Positions 44,614 to 54,241 of a stretch of 64,000 bases of DNA are shown here, in pieces (position 1 is the stretch's first letter; every line of letters starts with the position of its first letter). The translations under genes and the position numbers were made by a program. The notes under the pieces are model-generated. The model had not been told where the DNA came from, searched no databases, and worked only from the letters and a program-made list of their open reading frames with translations. Source of the stretch: an uncultured Clostridium sp. GTDB taxonomy: Bacteria > Bacillota > Clostridia > TANB77 > CAG-508. The DNA is taken from contig CANSMW010000004.1 of NCBI GenBank assembly GCA_947648215.1, forward strand, positions 1-64,000, given 5' to 3'.

Positions 44614-44750
44614 AGGGCACAGTGGTGTCTATCTCGCAGGTATTCCCTCAGGAAGGTGCCCCTACATGTGGTCTTTCCTCTACATTAGAACAATATCCTA
44701 ATGGCCCCTTTACTTAAGGGGGCTGTCGCGAAGCGACTGGGGGTTCTTAA
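44614..44750. repeat. Intergenic repeats between the MBL gene and hisS
   Basis: 44614-44666 is a larger member of the CCCCTACA family (gggcac ... gtgcccctaca). 44699-44750 is a half-copy of the aacccccagtcg repeat in reverse (ggcccctttacttaagggg, ending gggggttctta). The zero-frame reading of the MBL gene runs into this repeat, a sign that the zero frame is not the real end. Confidence 0.75.
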
Positions 44751-45404
44751 AAGTCCCTTTGGCGTAATTCTAAATAAATTGGTTTTTCTTCTTTTATCAT
44801 AGTAGATTTTCCATGTCCGTGGGTAGATAATGGTATCTTCTGGTAATACTAATAGTTTTTTCGTTATGGATTCCATAATATCTACTAGGCTTCCTGTTGG
44901 TAAATCGGTTCTTCCCCATGTTCCATGAAAAATGGTATCTCCACTAAACAACATTTTTTCTTTTTCGCAGTATAGTGATGTACTTCCACCAGTATGTCCT
45001 GGTGTGTGAATAACACGAAATTCCAATTCTCCTAAATGAATAGCATCATTATCATCAATTCGAGAATCTTCTTCTAATCGAATATCAGGGATTCCAATAA
45101 AATAATTTAAGGTTACCTCTGGATTTCGTAAATTTTCGCTTTCTTTTCTTTCAATTAACACCTTTGCTCCATAACGATTTTGTAATTCAACGACTGCTCC
45201 TGTATGGTCTCCATGGCAATGAGTTAAATAAATATATTTTAGTTTTGCCTGTAATACCTCTAACATTTCACAAATCTTATCTGCCTCACTTGCTGGGTCA
45301 ATCACCATGGCTTCTTTTGTTTCTTCCTCTACAATAATATAACAATTGGTAGGGTCTGCTAAATTCGTTTCTAATTGCAATCTTTTTAATATCATTGGTA
45401 ACAC
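44747..45404 (-). CDS. MBL-fold metallohydrolase (glyoxalase II-like), read through a +1 shift at CGG
   Basis: Metallo-beta-lactamase fold hydrolase with TNCYIIVEEE, THCHGDHTGAV, HTPGHTGGSTSLY and FSGDTIFHGTWGRTDLPTGS. Zero frame then reads YPRTWKIYY and continues into a repeat. Skipping the C of CGG (44817-44819) turns CCA CGG ACA into CCA GGA CAT and gives YPGHGKSTMIKEEKPIYLEL, the family C-terminus with its metal-binding His, stopping at 44747. Restored length 218 aa, normal for the family. It follows relA by 4 bp. Confidence 0.9.
44817..44819 (-). other. CGG shift site 8 (MBL hydrolase)
   Basis: Zero-frame TAC CCA CGG ACA; restored frame TAC CCA GGA CAT GGA. The four-base unit is CGGA. 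It recreates the PGHG metal-site motif. Confidence 0.92.
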
Positions 45405-45408
45405 CTTT

Positions 45409-47608
45409 CTATTTCTTTCTTCTTACTTCAAACACACTGTCCACTTTTCGGATGGATTTTAGTGTTTTGTTTAATTCTTCTAGATTTTGTACCTCTATAG
45501 TAATATCTGTAGTTACAGTTCTGTCTTTATTGGTTCTACTATTGACAGCTACTAATTTGGTTTTTACATCATACACCGCTTTAATAATGTCGGCAAGTAA
45601 ACCAGTTCTATCGTTAGAGAATACCTCAATATCCACATTATAGCTGGATGTTTTTTCTCCTACCCATTCTACATCAATCATTCGGTCTGGTTCTTGTACC
45701 AATTCTTTCATATTGATACAATCGGTGGTATGAATGGATACGCCTCTTCCTTTGGTGATATAACCGATAATATTGTCTCCTGGTACTGGATTACAGCACT
45801 TTGATAATTTTACCAAACAATTGTCAATTCCTTTTACAATAATTCCACTTTTTGGTAGATTGGTATTTGGTTTCTTTTGATTGGATAATGCTTCTATTTT
45901 TTGTTCGATGTCATCATCCTGATGTACTTTTTTATATTCTTCTAAAATTCTAGCAATAATCTTTCCTGTAGATATGGCACCAAAACCAACAGCAGCATAC
46001 ATATCCTCTACACTCGCATATTTGTACCTTTCTAAAGCTGCCCCAATGTATTCTTGTTTGTGTAACTCGGTTTGATTTACACCGATACGTTTCATTTCTT
46101 TTTCAATTAATTCTTTTCCTTTTACGATGTTTTCTTCACGTTGCTCTTTTTTAAACCATGCATTAATTTTATTTTTCGCCGAACTGCTCTTAATAAATTT
46201 TAACCAGTCTCTACTTGGTCCTTTGGCATTATCGGATGTGATGATTTCAACAATATCTCCATTCTTTAGTTTGGTAATAATTGGCATCATTTTAGAATTG
46301 ATTTTACACCCTACCATTTTATGCCCTACTTGGGCATGAATGCTATAGGCATAATCGATTGGCGTTGCTCCACTTGGTAATACTTTAATATCTCCTTTTG
46401 GAGTAAAGACATAAACTTCATCTTCAAACAATTCGGTTTTCAGGGTATTTAAGAATTCCTCTGGGTCTTGCATTTCTTGTTGCCATTCTAGTGTTTCTCG
46501 AAGCCATGCTAATTTATCTTCCTCTACTTTTACATTGGTTTTCTTACCAATGGCAAAATTGGCTTCCTTGTATGCCCAATGGGCAGCAATACCAAATTCG
46601 GCAATACGATGCATGTCCCAAGTACGAATTTGTACTTCAAAAGGAGTTCCTTTGTCCCCAATTAATGTTGTATGTAAGGATTGGTACATATTTGGCTTTG
46701 GAACAGCGATATAGTCTTTAAAACGCCCCGGCATTGGGTTATATAAATCGTGCACAATACCAAGTGCTGCATAACAGTCTTTTACGGAATTGACTATAAT
46801 TCGTAGAGCAAATAAATCGTAGATTTGGTCTAGGGTACAGTTGTCTCGTTTCATTTTTCGATAAATACTGTATAAATGCTTCGCTCTTCCTTTAATTTCT
46901 GCTTCAATATGTTGTATTTTTAGTTGTTTTTTAATATCTTGCATAATGTTTTCAATAAATTTTAATCGTTCTTCTCTTTTTTTATCAAGTCCCTCTACAA
47001 TTTCTCGGTAATCTTCTGGGTATAAATATTTAAACGATAAATCTTCTAACTCCCATTTTAAAGAATACATACCCAAACGATTGGCAAGTAGTGCATATAA
47101 TTCCATGGTTTCTTTGGCATTAGCAATTTGCCTGTCACGAAGTAAATATTTTAGGGTTCTCATGTTATGAAGTCGGTCTGCCAATTTTATTAGGATAACT
47201 CGAATATCTCTTCCCATGGCTAAGAACATTTTTCGGTAATCTTCTACTTGTTGTTCTTTTAGGGAAGCATAATCCAATTTTCCAAGCTTGGTAACCCCAT
47301 CTACCATGGTAGCAATTTCTTCTCCAAATTCGATAACCAAGTCTTCTCCGTGTTGCTTCGGTATCCTCTACTACATCGTGTAAAAGGGCTGCACAAATGG
47401 TAGCATCGTCTAGCCCCATATCGGCTAATGTATAGGCTACTTGTAAAGGATGAATAATATATGGCTCTCCAGACCTTCTTTTTTGGTCACCATGATGTAA
47501 TACCGCATAGTTGTATGCTTTGGTAATTAACTTGGTATTGGAACGCCAATTATTCTTTTTCATTTTGGATAGCAAATCACTAATATTTGCTTTTACTTCT
47601 TCACTCAT
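45409..47608 (-). CDS. relA: RelA/SpoT (p)ppGpp synthetase/hydrolase, read through a +1 shift at CGG
   Basis: Controls the stringent-response alarmone. The HD hydrolase half begins MSEEVKANISDLL and includes HHGDQKRRSGEPYIIHPLQV and ALLHDVVEDTEAT, where zero frame is lost. Skipping the C of CGG (47348-47350) turns ACA CGG AGA into ACA GGA GAA and continues DLVIEFGEEIATMVDGVTKL. Synthetase (YRKMKRDNCTLDQIYDLFAL), TGS and ACT domains follow. Restored length 732 aa, normal. The shift lies within the hydrolase active-site region, so the zero-frame product would be only the first part of that domain. It lies between recJ and the MBL gene. Confidence 0.9.
47348..47350 (-). other. CGG shift site 9 (relA)
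   Basis: Zero-frame GCA ACA CGG AGA; restored frame GCA ACA GGA GAA GAC. The four-base unit is CGGA. Confidence 0.9.
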
Positions 47609-47627
47609 CCTTTACCCCCCTTTTATT

Positions 47628-49316
47628 TTAAATGGATTTCATGATATCTTTTAAATTAATTTGTACTTGTTCCATTCCATTAAAACTATTTATTTCTAAT
47701 ACTCCCACTACATCGACTTTATCTTCAATACGATAGTCATCGACAAGATGTCCCATATTAAAGCCAATGGCATCAATAATTAGATTATCGTCTTTTAAAG
47801 TTAGTTTTAAATGTTTGCCATCGGTTAGGGCTCTTATGGAATTGATTTTTAAGCCTTTATAGGCAAATAGTGGTACTTTATTGCCTTCTCCAAATGGTTC
47901 TAACTGTTCTAGTTGTTTAATAAATTCTGGCTTCATATCTTCACTATTTACCATACCATCTACATAGATAACTGGCAAAATTCCTTCTACATTTCCTTGT
48001 TTTGCTACTTCTTCAAAAGCATTTTTGAAGTTTTCAAAGTTCTCTTCTTTTAATGTAAGTCCTACTGCCATTTCGTGTCCACCGTATTTTTCTAGGTACT
48101 TACTACATTTACAAAGTGCTTCGTGTAAGTCAAAACCTGGTACACTTCTTCCAGAACCTTTGGCAATTCCGTCTTCAAAGGATACCAAAATGCTTGGTTT
48201 AAAATATAAATCTGTAATTTTGGAAGATACAATACCAATGACTCCATGGTGCCACCCCTTACTTCCAAGAACAATGGCACTTTTTTCGTTTTCTTTGTTT
48301 TGCTCTATCATTGCTAATGCGTTTTCTACAATACTTTTTTCTGTTTCCTGTCTTATTTTATTATATTCATTTAACTTGTTTGATAGCATTTGTACTTCTT
48401 CTAAATTTTCGGATAAAAAGATGTCTAATGCTTCTGTTTCATGTCCCATTCTACCACAGGCGTTTACTCTTGGTGCAATTCCAAAAGAAATGGTACTAGC
48501 GTCTATTTTTTTGTAACCTGCTACTTCTAATAAGCATTTTAATCCTAAATTTTTGGTAACATTCACTAGTTTTAATCCAAGTTTTGCAATTACACGGTTT
48601 TCGTCGACCAATGGAACAATATCCGATATGGTTCCTACACAAACTAAATCTAAATATTTTAAGTATTCTTTTTCTTCTAAGCCTAACTTCATACCAATAG
48701 CTTGAATGAGTTTGAAGACAACTCCTACTCCTGCTAATTGGTTAAAAGGATACTTATTATCTTTTCGTTTGGCATCAATAACAGCTAAGGCTTTTGGTAA
48801 TTCGTCTAATGGTTCATGGTGGTCGGTTACAATGGTAGTTATTCCTAAAGAATTCGCATATTCTATTTCCTCTGTTGCAGAAATGCCACAATCTACCGTT
48901 ATCATTAAGTGATAACCTTTGTCATAAATTTCCTTTACCGCTTCTTTATTTAATCCATATCCTTCTTCTAATCGATTGGGAATATGGCTATCTACTTCCA
49001 TTCCTCTTTTTTGTAAAAACTTCTGTAAAACAGAAATACTCGTAATTCCATCTACATCATAATCCCCATAAATCATGATTTTTTCTTTTTGTTCCATTGC
49101 TTCCATAATGCGTTTTACCGCAATTTCCATATCTGGCATTAAAAAGGGGTCGTAAAAATCGTCTCTTGTTGGTTCTAAAAATTTGCGTATTTTCTCCTCT
49201 TCCACAATGCCACGATTTACTAAAATGGTCGCAAGTAGCTTACTTACCTTAAATTTTTCTTGTATTTGTTCTACTAATTTTTCATCACAACTATAATATT
49301 CCCATTTCTTATTCAT
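47628..49316 (-). CDS. recJ: Single-stranded-DNA-specific exonuclease RecJ
   Basis: 562 aa, short RecJ form. DHH phosphoesterase motifs: IYGDYDVDGITS, TVDCGIS, TTIVTDHHEP and RVNACGRMG. The DHHA1 part has GSGRSVPGFDLHEAL and KYGGHEMAVGLT. 5'-3' exonuclease for recombination and repair. No in-frame CGG. Confidence 0.95.
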   Translation of the reverse strand: MNKKWEYYSCDEKLVEQIQEKFKVSKLLATILVNRGIVEEEKIRKFLEPTRDDFYDPFLMPDMEIAVKRIMEAMEQKEKIMIYGDYDVDGITSISVLQKFLQKRGMEVDSHIPNRLEEGYGLNKEAVKEIYDKGYHLMITVDCGISATEEIEYANSLGITTIVTDHHEPLDELPKALAVIDAKRKDNKYPFNQLAGVGVVFKLIQAIGMKLGLEEKEYLKYLDLVCVGTISDIVPLVDENRVIAKLGLKLVNVTKNLGLKCLLEVAGYKKIDASTISFGIAPRVNACGRMGHETEALDIFLSENLEEVQMLSNKLNEYNKIRQETEKSIVENALAMIEQNKENEKSAIVLGSKGWHHGVIGIVSSKITDLYFKPSILVSFEDGIAKGSGRSVPGFDLHEALCKCSKYLEKYGGHEMAVGLTLKEENFENFKNAFEEVAKQGNVEGILPVIYVDGMVNSEDMKPEFIKQLEQLEPFGEGNKVPLFAYKGLKINSIRALTDGKHLKLTLKDDNLIIDAIGFNMGHLVDDYRIEDKVDVVGVLEINSFNGMEQVQINLKDIMKSI

Positions 49317-49466
49317 CCTTTATCTCCTACTAATACAATTTAGATATAATTGTACACTATTTCTTAAGATTTTAAAAGAGCTTTTTTCTCATTTCCTTAA
49401 AAAAATCGTCAGAAAAAGAAAATAAGCGGTGGTTCCCCATCGCTATATTTCCCGAAGAGCGCATGC

Positions 49467-49883
49467 TTACTCTTCATCGATTAAGATTAACGATAATGCC
49501 TGAATTAAGGCTCTTACCGAGGTCTTACATTCAGAAAAAACAACGTTTTCCTCAAGCCCTATGCTGTTGATTATTGTTGCGTATGCTCCTGTGCAGCGTT
49601 TATACGTCTCGACGGACTCAATTTCTTTTCCTCTATAAATGAAGTAATAACTCTCGTTTACTTCATTTATCTCTAATCGCTTTACTAAACGGAGGAGCTT
49701 TTTCAAATCTCTCTGTGCACCTTTAAGGTCTAATGTGTTTACTGAAAACCCACAAAACCGGATTTTTTTAACTCTTTCATATCTATGTTTCCTGAGTGCT
49801 TTTAGCCGGTTTTTAAGGTCTCCTTGGGTGTCTTCAAGTAATTCTTGAGCCATTTTAGCGTTTTCCAAATTAATGTTTTCCAT
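49467..49883 (-). CDS. Unknown 138-aa helical protein with arginine-CGG codons
   Basis: MENINLENAKMAQELLEDTQ, then a basic coiled region (KNRLKALRKHRYERVKKIRF) and a C-terminal helical part. No family is recognised. Two in-frame CGG codons (AAC CGG CTA, ATC CGG TTT) fall where arginine fits the basic helix. It has its own promoter (TATAAT in gtgctataataa upstream). Codon use differs from recJ next to it. Likely acquired. Confidence 0.55.
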   Translation of the reverse strand: MENINLENAKMAQELLEDTQGDLKNRLKALRKHRYERVKKIRFCGFSVNTLDLKGAQRDLKKLLRLVKRLEINEVNESYYFIYRGKEIESVETYKRCTGAYATIINSIGLEENVVFSECKTSVRALIQALSLILIDEE

Positions 49884-50148
49884 ATTTTTGCCTTTACCTT
49901 TCTACATTTTATATTTAACCGCATGCTATATGACTTTATTATAGCACATTTATGTTAGTTTGTAAAATTTTATACCAACCTTTCATATACTGCTATAAAA
50001 ACAAGCAAAGAAAAAAGGAACTAAAAAACAGTTCCAATCTTCTTTTCAAGTCTATTCAAATTAACATTTCTCTTTTTATCTCTCGCAAAAATTCCTTTAT
50101 TTGTTTGTTTTTATTAATTTCAATAAACAAAATCCTTTCGTTTGGAGA

Positions 50149-50283
50149 CTATTTCAGTTCTGTGACAATTCCCCCATGTTTTTTCGCAAGCTTTTTAATT
50201 ACTACGCCAACTTCAAGTGTTTCAATGTTTCTATATAGTTCTGTTTTAATCTGAATAAGAACACCTTTTGTTGCTTTTATCAT
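50149..50283 (-). CDS. 44-aa peptide of unknown function
   Basis: MIKATKGVLIQIKTELYRNI, then ETLEVGVVIKKLAKKHGGIV and a short end. A ggagatga ribosome site precedes the ATG. It follows the unknown gene at 50327-51094 by 43 bp. Likely real because of start signals and hydrophobic-basic periodicity; no family is recognised. Confidence 0.45.
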   Translation of the reverse strand: MIKATKGVLIQIKTELYRNIETLEVGVVIKKLAKKHGGIVTELK

Positions 50284-50326
50284 ATGTCATCTCCTTCTTT
50301 CTTTTTTCCCTTATATAGTTTTCCTT

Positions 50327-51094
50327 TTATAAAAACATTTTCCAATGTAATGTCTCGAATTGTTTAATAACCTTCCATGGGCTTAATGGACACCATTGTC
50401 CATCAGGATAATTTTTCCATAACCATAAAACAGTCTTTCCATATACCCTAGAAAACAATAACATAACCGCATAATTGAAACTTGGTGAATTAATAGAAAT
50501 TCGGGTGTTTCTTCTTAAGATTTCATCGTAAAATGAAACATATCCCTCTCCTATTTTAAAAGATTCGTACATTTTTCGAATTTGCCTTAACTTCTCTGAA
50601 TCTTCTGGATACACCTCTTCACTGTATTCTCCAATTTTTCCCACACAATGATGTAACTGCTTTACCGCCCTTTGAATAAATTGCTCTACAAGGGAAACTT
50701 GTAATGGTACTGTGTTTCGTAGTTCTGAATTTGTACACATCGTCCGAATGGCTTTTCCCAATCTTGTCTTCTCGTTGTATAATGCCTTATACATATCCGA
50801 ACTGACATAGGGTTTTAGCTGTCGCATTCGATAAACTACATTAGTGTACAGTAGCATCAGTGGATAAATAATATTTGGGTCTTTCCTTGAAACATATCCT
50901 TGATAGCTCATAATATTATTTTCGTAATAAATTTCAAAATAATCCTTTTCATTGGATTGAATCTGAAAATATTCCAATTCCTCTGATAGCTTTGATACTT
51001 TATGCCACCGTTTTGTTTCTTCGAACTTACCATTAATGTTTCGAATATTTTTAGAAACATCAACTACTTCCCGAATAAATTCTTGATTTGTCAT
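50327..51094 (-). CDS. Unknown 255-aa protein with arginine-CGG codons
   Basis: MTNQEFIREVVDVSKNIRNI, a helical protein with a tryptophan-rich end (VLWLWKNYPDGQWCPLSPWK). No family is recognised. Three in-frame CGG codons (ATT CGG GAA, AAA CGG TGG, ATT CGG ACG) must be read as arginine for full length. Aggaggag precedes the ATG. Together with its two neighbours it forms a small patch of orphan, atypical genes between recJ and NUDIX. Confidence 0.55.
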   Translation of the reverse strand: MTNQEFIREVVDVSKNIRNINGKFEETKRWHKVSKLSEELEYFQIQSNEKDYFEIYYENNIMSYQGYVSRKDPNIIYPLMLLYTNVVYRMRQLKPYVSSDMYKALYNEKTRLGKAIRTMCTNSELRNTVPLQVSLVEQFIQRAVKQLHHCVGKIGEYSEEVYPEDSEKLRQIRKMYESFKIGEGYVSFYDEILRRNTRISINSPSFNYAVMLLFSRVYGKTVLWLWKNYPDGQWCPLSPWKVIKQFETLHWKMFL

Positions 51095-51253
51095 GGTCTC
51101 CTCCTTTTGCTACCTATACTTTATTGTAACTAGTTACCATTATACTTTATTTTTCGAATTATGTCAATTTTTTTTACTTTTTACCTTGTCATTTTTTTCT
51201 TATCTTTTTGTTCTATTGACTTTTTTTACTAACCTTGGAGGGTGAATAAAAAG

Positions 51254-51281
51254 AAGGTTTGACTAAGAAATCAAACCTTGT
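51254..51281 (-). terminator. Terminator overlapping the NUDIX stop codon
   Basis: aaggtttga pairs with tcaaacctt; on the minus strand it is followed by CTTTTT. The stem contains the last codons of the NUDIX gene. Confidence 0.75.
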
Positions 51282-51655
51282 TTTTTTAAATCTTCAAAAA
51301 TTAATCTTCCTGCAAGACTTATTTTATCCATATGACTTGTATCTAACCAATCGAATTTTTCTATTTCGGATGCTGGGTTTAAAGTTCCTTCATATTCCGC
51401 TAAATAGCAAGTCATTTTTACAATAACACCCTCTCCTTTTCCATCTGCTTGTGCTTCAAAAGTACCATAATATTGAATTGTATCTTTTTTAATATCCACA
51501 CTAAGTTCTTCTTTTACTTCTCGAATAAGAGTTTCTTCATCTGTTTCTCCTTCTTCTCTTTTTCCTCCTGGAGAATAATACGTATTTTTCCCCTTACTAA
51601 GAGTACAAAGTACTTTTTTATCTTTTATATAAATCCATGCAATCTTATCGATCAT
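51263..51655 (-). CDS. NUDIX hydrolase
   Basis: 130 aa. The NUDIX box GGKREEGETDEETLIREVKE followed by ELSVDI is complete (G-x5-E-x7-REU-x-EE). MutT-like proteins hydrolyse nucleoside diphosphate derivatives such as oxidised NTPs; the exact substrate is unknown. Confidence 0.9.
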   Translation of the reverse strand: MIDKIAWIYIKDKKVLCTLSKGKNTYYSPGGKREEGETDEETLIREVKEELSVDIKKDTIQYYGTFEAQADGKGEGVIVKMTCYLAEYEGTLNPASEIEKFDWLDTSHMDKISLAGRLIFEDLKKQGLIS

Positions 51656-51775
51656 TTTTATTTTCCTCCTTATGTTTTTAGTATAGCATAAAAGAAATTG
51701 TAAGACAACTTCTATTGACTTTTTCTATTTGTTTTATATAATAGATTTATCTTATCTAAGAAAGGATGATGTTTG

Positions 51776-52177
51776 ATGGATTTAACCTCTGCAATTGAAA
51801 TTGCAAAACAAACAAGATTACATGCGAAATATACCACTACTTCTAATTATTATGTAGGTGCCTGTCTTGTTACAAAATCTGGTAAGATGTATAGTGGTTG
51901 TAATATTGAAAACTGTGGTATTCAAAGCATTTGTGCTGAACGAACTGCTTTTGTAAAAGCTTTATCTGAAGGAGAAAATGATTTTTCTTATATTGTTGTC
52001 GTTGGTGGTAAAAAAGATGCTACTGTTTTAGAAAATTGCCTTCCTTGTGGCTATTGTAGACAATTTATGGTACAGTATGTTGATAAGGATTTTAAAATTT
52101 ATGCTTGTTTTGGTAAAGATGATACCATCGAGGAATACACTATTTCAGATTTATTACCTCATGCCTTTACACTATAA
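51776..52177 (+). CDS. cdd: Cytidine deaminase
   Basis: 133 aa. Zinc-site motifs CAERTAFVKA and LPCGYCRQFM are intact, with SNYYVGACLVTKSGKMYSGC near the start. Pyrimidine salvage: cytidine to uridine. I use ATG 51776, about ten bases after AAAGGA. Confidence 0.93.
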   Translation: MDLTSAIEIAKQTRLHAKYTTTSNYYVGACLVTKSGKMYSGCNIENCGIQSICAERTAFVKALSEGENDFSYIVVVGGKKDATVLENCLPCGYCRQFMVQYVDKDFKIYACFGKDDTIEEYTISDLLPHAFTL

Positions 52178-52235
52178 AGACATTGTCTCCTATACACCCC
52201 TTATGATGTTTTATCATTGTAGCTGTTCAAAAGAA

Positions 52236-52276
52236 AGGTTCAAATAAGGGATTTTCCCTTATTCGGACCTTTCTTT
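52236..52276. terminator. Bidirectional terminator between cdd and aspS
   Basis: aaggt..aaataaggg pairs with cccttatt..acctt around attt, with A and T runs on both sides; the two genes converge here. Confidence 0.85.
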
Positions 52277-52277
52277 T

Positions 52278-54038
52278 TTATTCTTCTATATCTAATTTTA
52301 TATGCACATCTTTTAATTGTTCTTCTCCTACCTTGCTTGGTGCTCGCATTAATAAATCTCTTGCTTTTTTATTTTTTGGAAATGCGATAACTCCTCTTAG
52401 GTTGTCTTCTCCTGCAATTAGCATAACCATTCTGTCTAACCCTGGTGCTGCTCCTGCATGTGGTGGAGTTCCGTATTGGAAGGCGTTGAATAATGCACCA
52501 AAGCGTTCTTCTACGTCTTTTTTGGTATATCCCGCTATTTCAAATGCTTTTACCATTAATTCTGGGTCGTGGTTACGAACCGCTCCTGATGCCATTTCGT
52601 ACCCATTACAAACTAGATCATATTGATATGCCAAAATTTCTAATGGGTCTTTTTCTTCTAGTGCCTTTATTCCTCCTTGTGGCATCGAAAATGGGTTATG
52701 GTTAAAATCGATTTTGCCATCCTCCGATAATTCATACATTGGAAAATCGACAATGAAACAAAAACGATACACATCCTTTTCTAGTAAGTCTAACCTATTT
52801 CCTAGTTCAATTCTTACTCCTCCTGCTATTTTTTGTGCAGTAGAAAATTCATCAGCAATAAAGAACATGGCACTTTCTGGTCGTGCGTTTGTAATGTCAC
52901 ATATTTTTTGTTTTTGGTCCTCACTTATAAATTTCGAAATTCCACCATTTAGATTTCCTTCACTATCTAATTTTACCCAAGCAAGTCCTTTTGCTCCTAA
53001 CTCGTTGACCGCAAATTCACTCATATTATCGAAGAATTTTCTTCCTAACTCTGGTCTCTTATTTACTACAATTACTTTCACCGTTTTATTCTGAAATGCC
53101 TTAAATTCAGTCTGTTCAAATACACTTGTTACATCTTCAATGATAAGCGGATTTCTTAAATCTGGTTTATCAATTCCATATTTCTCCATAGCTTCTTTAT
53201 AAGGAATTCGAACAAATGGCCCTTTATCAACTTTCCAAGAACTAAACTTCTCAAACACCTCTGGAACTACTGTTTCAATTACTTCAAACACATCCTCTTG
53301 GGTAGCAAAACTCATTTCAAAATCCAATTGATAAAATTCCCCTGGTGCACGGTCTGCACGTGGGTCTTCATCTCTAAAACATGGTGCAATTTGATAATAT
53401 TTGTTAAACCCACCTACCATTAATAATTGCTTAAATTGTTGTGGTGCTTGAGGAAGCGCATAAAATTCTCCTGGATGAATTCTACTTGGTACTAAAAAGT
53501 CACGTGCTCCTTCTGGCGAAGAATTGGCTAAAATTGGAGTTTGTATTTCATAAAACCCTAACTCATCCATTTTATTTCGTAAGGTTTTTATTATGTTTGA
53601 ACGAAGTAAAATGTTATTGTGAATATGTTCATTACGAAGCTCTAAAAAACGATATTCCAAACGTAAATCTTCTCTTACATTGGCTAAATTTTCGGAATTG
53701 GTTTCAAATGGTAATACATTTTTACATTTTCCTAATATGGTAATGTTATTGGCTAATACTTCAATATCCCCTGTTGGCATTTTAGGGTTTTTGTTTGCTC
53801 TTTCTACTACACTTCCTTCTACCATGATACAACTTTCGGTATTTAAGTCTGGTTTTATTTCTTCAAATTCTGGACGGTTCTCCATAACAATTTGTGTTAT
53901 CCCAAATTCGTCTCTTAAATCAATAAATGCCATTGCTCCTAGATTACGATTTTTCCCAATCCAGCCTGCTAGTTTTACTTCACTCCCAATATCTTCTTTT
54001 CTTAATTCTCCACAATTTTTGGTTCGATATTTGTTCAT
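52278..54038 (-). CDS. aspS: Aspartyl-tRNA synthetase
   Basis: 586 aa, bacterial type. N-terminal OB fold (VKLAGWIGKNRNLGAMAFID), motif 2 (YQIAPCFRDEDPRADRAPGE), a GAD insertion domain and motif 3 (PGLDRMVMLIAGEDNLRGVI). No in-frame CGG among its many codons. Confidence 0.97.
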   Translation of the reverse strand: MNKYRTKNCGELRKEDIGSEVKLAGWIGKNRNLGAMAFIDLRDEFGITQIVMENRPEFEEIKPDLNTESCIMVEGSVVERANKNPKMPTGDIEVLANNITILGKCKNVLPFETNSENLANVREDLRLEYRFLELRNEHIHNNILLRSNIIKTLRNKMDELGFYEIQTPILANSSPEGARDFLVPSRIHPGEFYALPQAPQQFKQLLMVGGFNKYYQIAPCFRDEDPRADRAPGEFYQLDFEMSFATQEDVFEVIETVVPEVFEKFSSWKVDKGPFVRIPYKEAMEKYGIDKPDLRNPLIIEDVTSVFEQTEFKAFQNKTVKVIVVNKRPELGRKFFDNMSEFAVNELGAKGLAWVKLDSEGNLNGGISKFISEDQKQKICDITNARPESAMFFIADEFSTAQKIAGGVRIELGNRLDLLEKDVYRFCFIVDFPMYELSEDGKIDFNHNPFSMPQGGIKALEEKDPLEILAYQYDLVCNGYEMASGAVRNHDPELMVKAFEIAGYTKKDVEERFGALFNAFQYGTPPHAGAAPGLDRMVMLIAGEDNLRGVIAFPKNKKARDLLMRAPSKVGEEQLKDVHIKLDIEE

Positions 54039-54115
54039 ACGTGCCTCCTTTTTTCACATTTGTTATCTATTTTATAACTTTTTTTAAAAAAAGTCTATAA
54101 AGTACGATTAAATTC

Positions 54116-54144
54116 TTGAATTTACGTAAATATTCTTATATAAT
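54116..54144 (+). promoter_or_regulatory. SigA promoter of asnS
   Basis: TTGAAT (54116-54121) and TATAAT (54139-54144) with a 17-base spacer, about 95 bp before the asnS ATG. No T-box leader is visible in between. Confidence 0.75.
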
Positions 54145-54241
54145 AAAACGGTAACTATTCAAATGTAAATCATAAGAACCTAGCAATATTTATCTCTGAA
54201 TAATTACTAAAAATGTATTAATTAAGAAAGGACTGTATTTT

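Noticed and set aside
54039..54241. T-box leader before asnS, aspS, hisS or proS
   Set aside because: None of the upstream regions shows the T-box core or a paired terminator/antiterminator.
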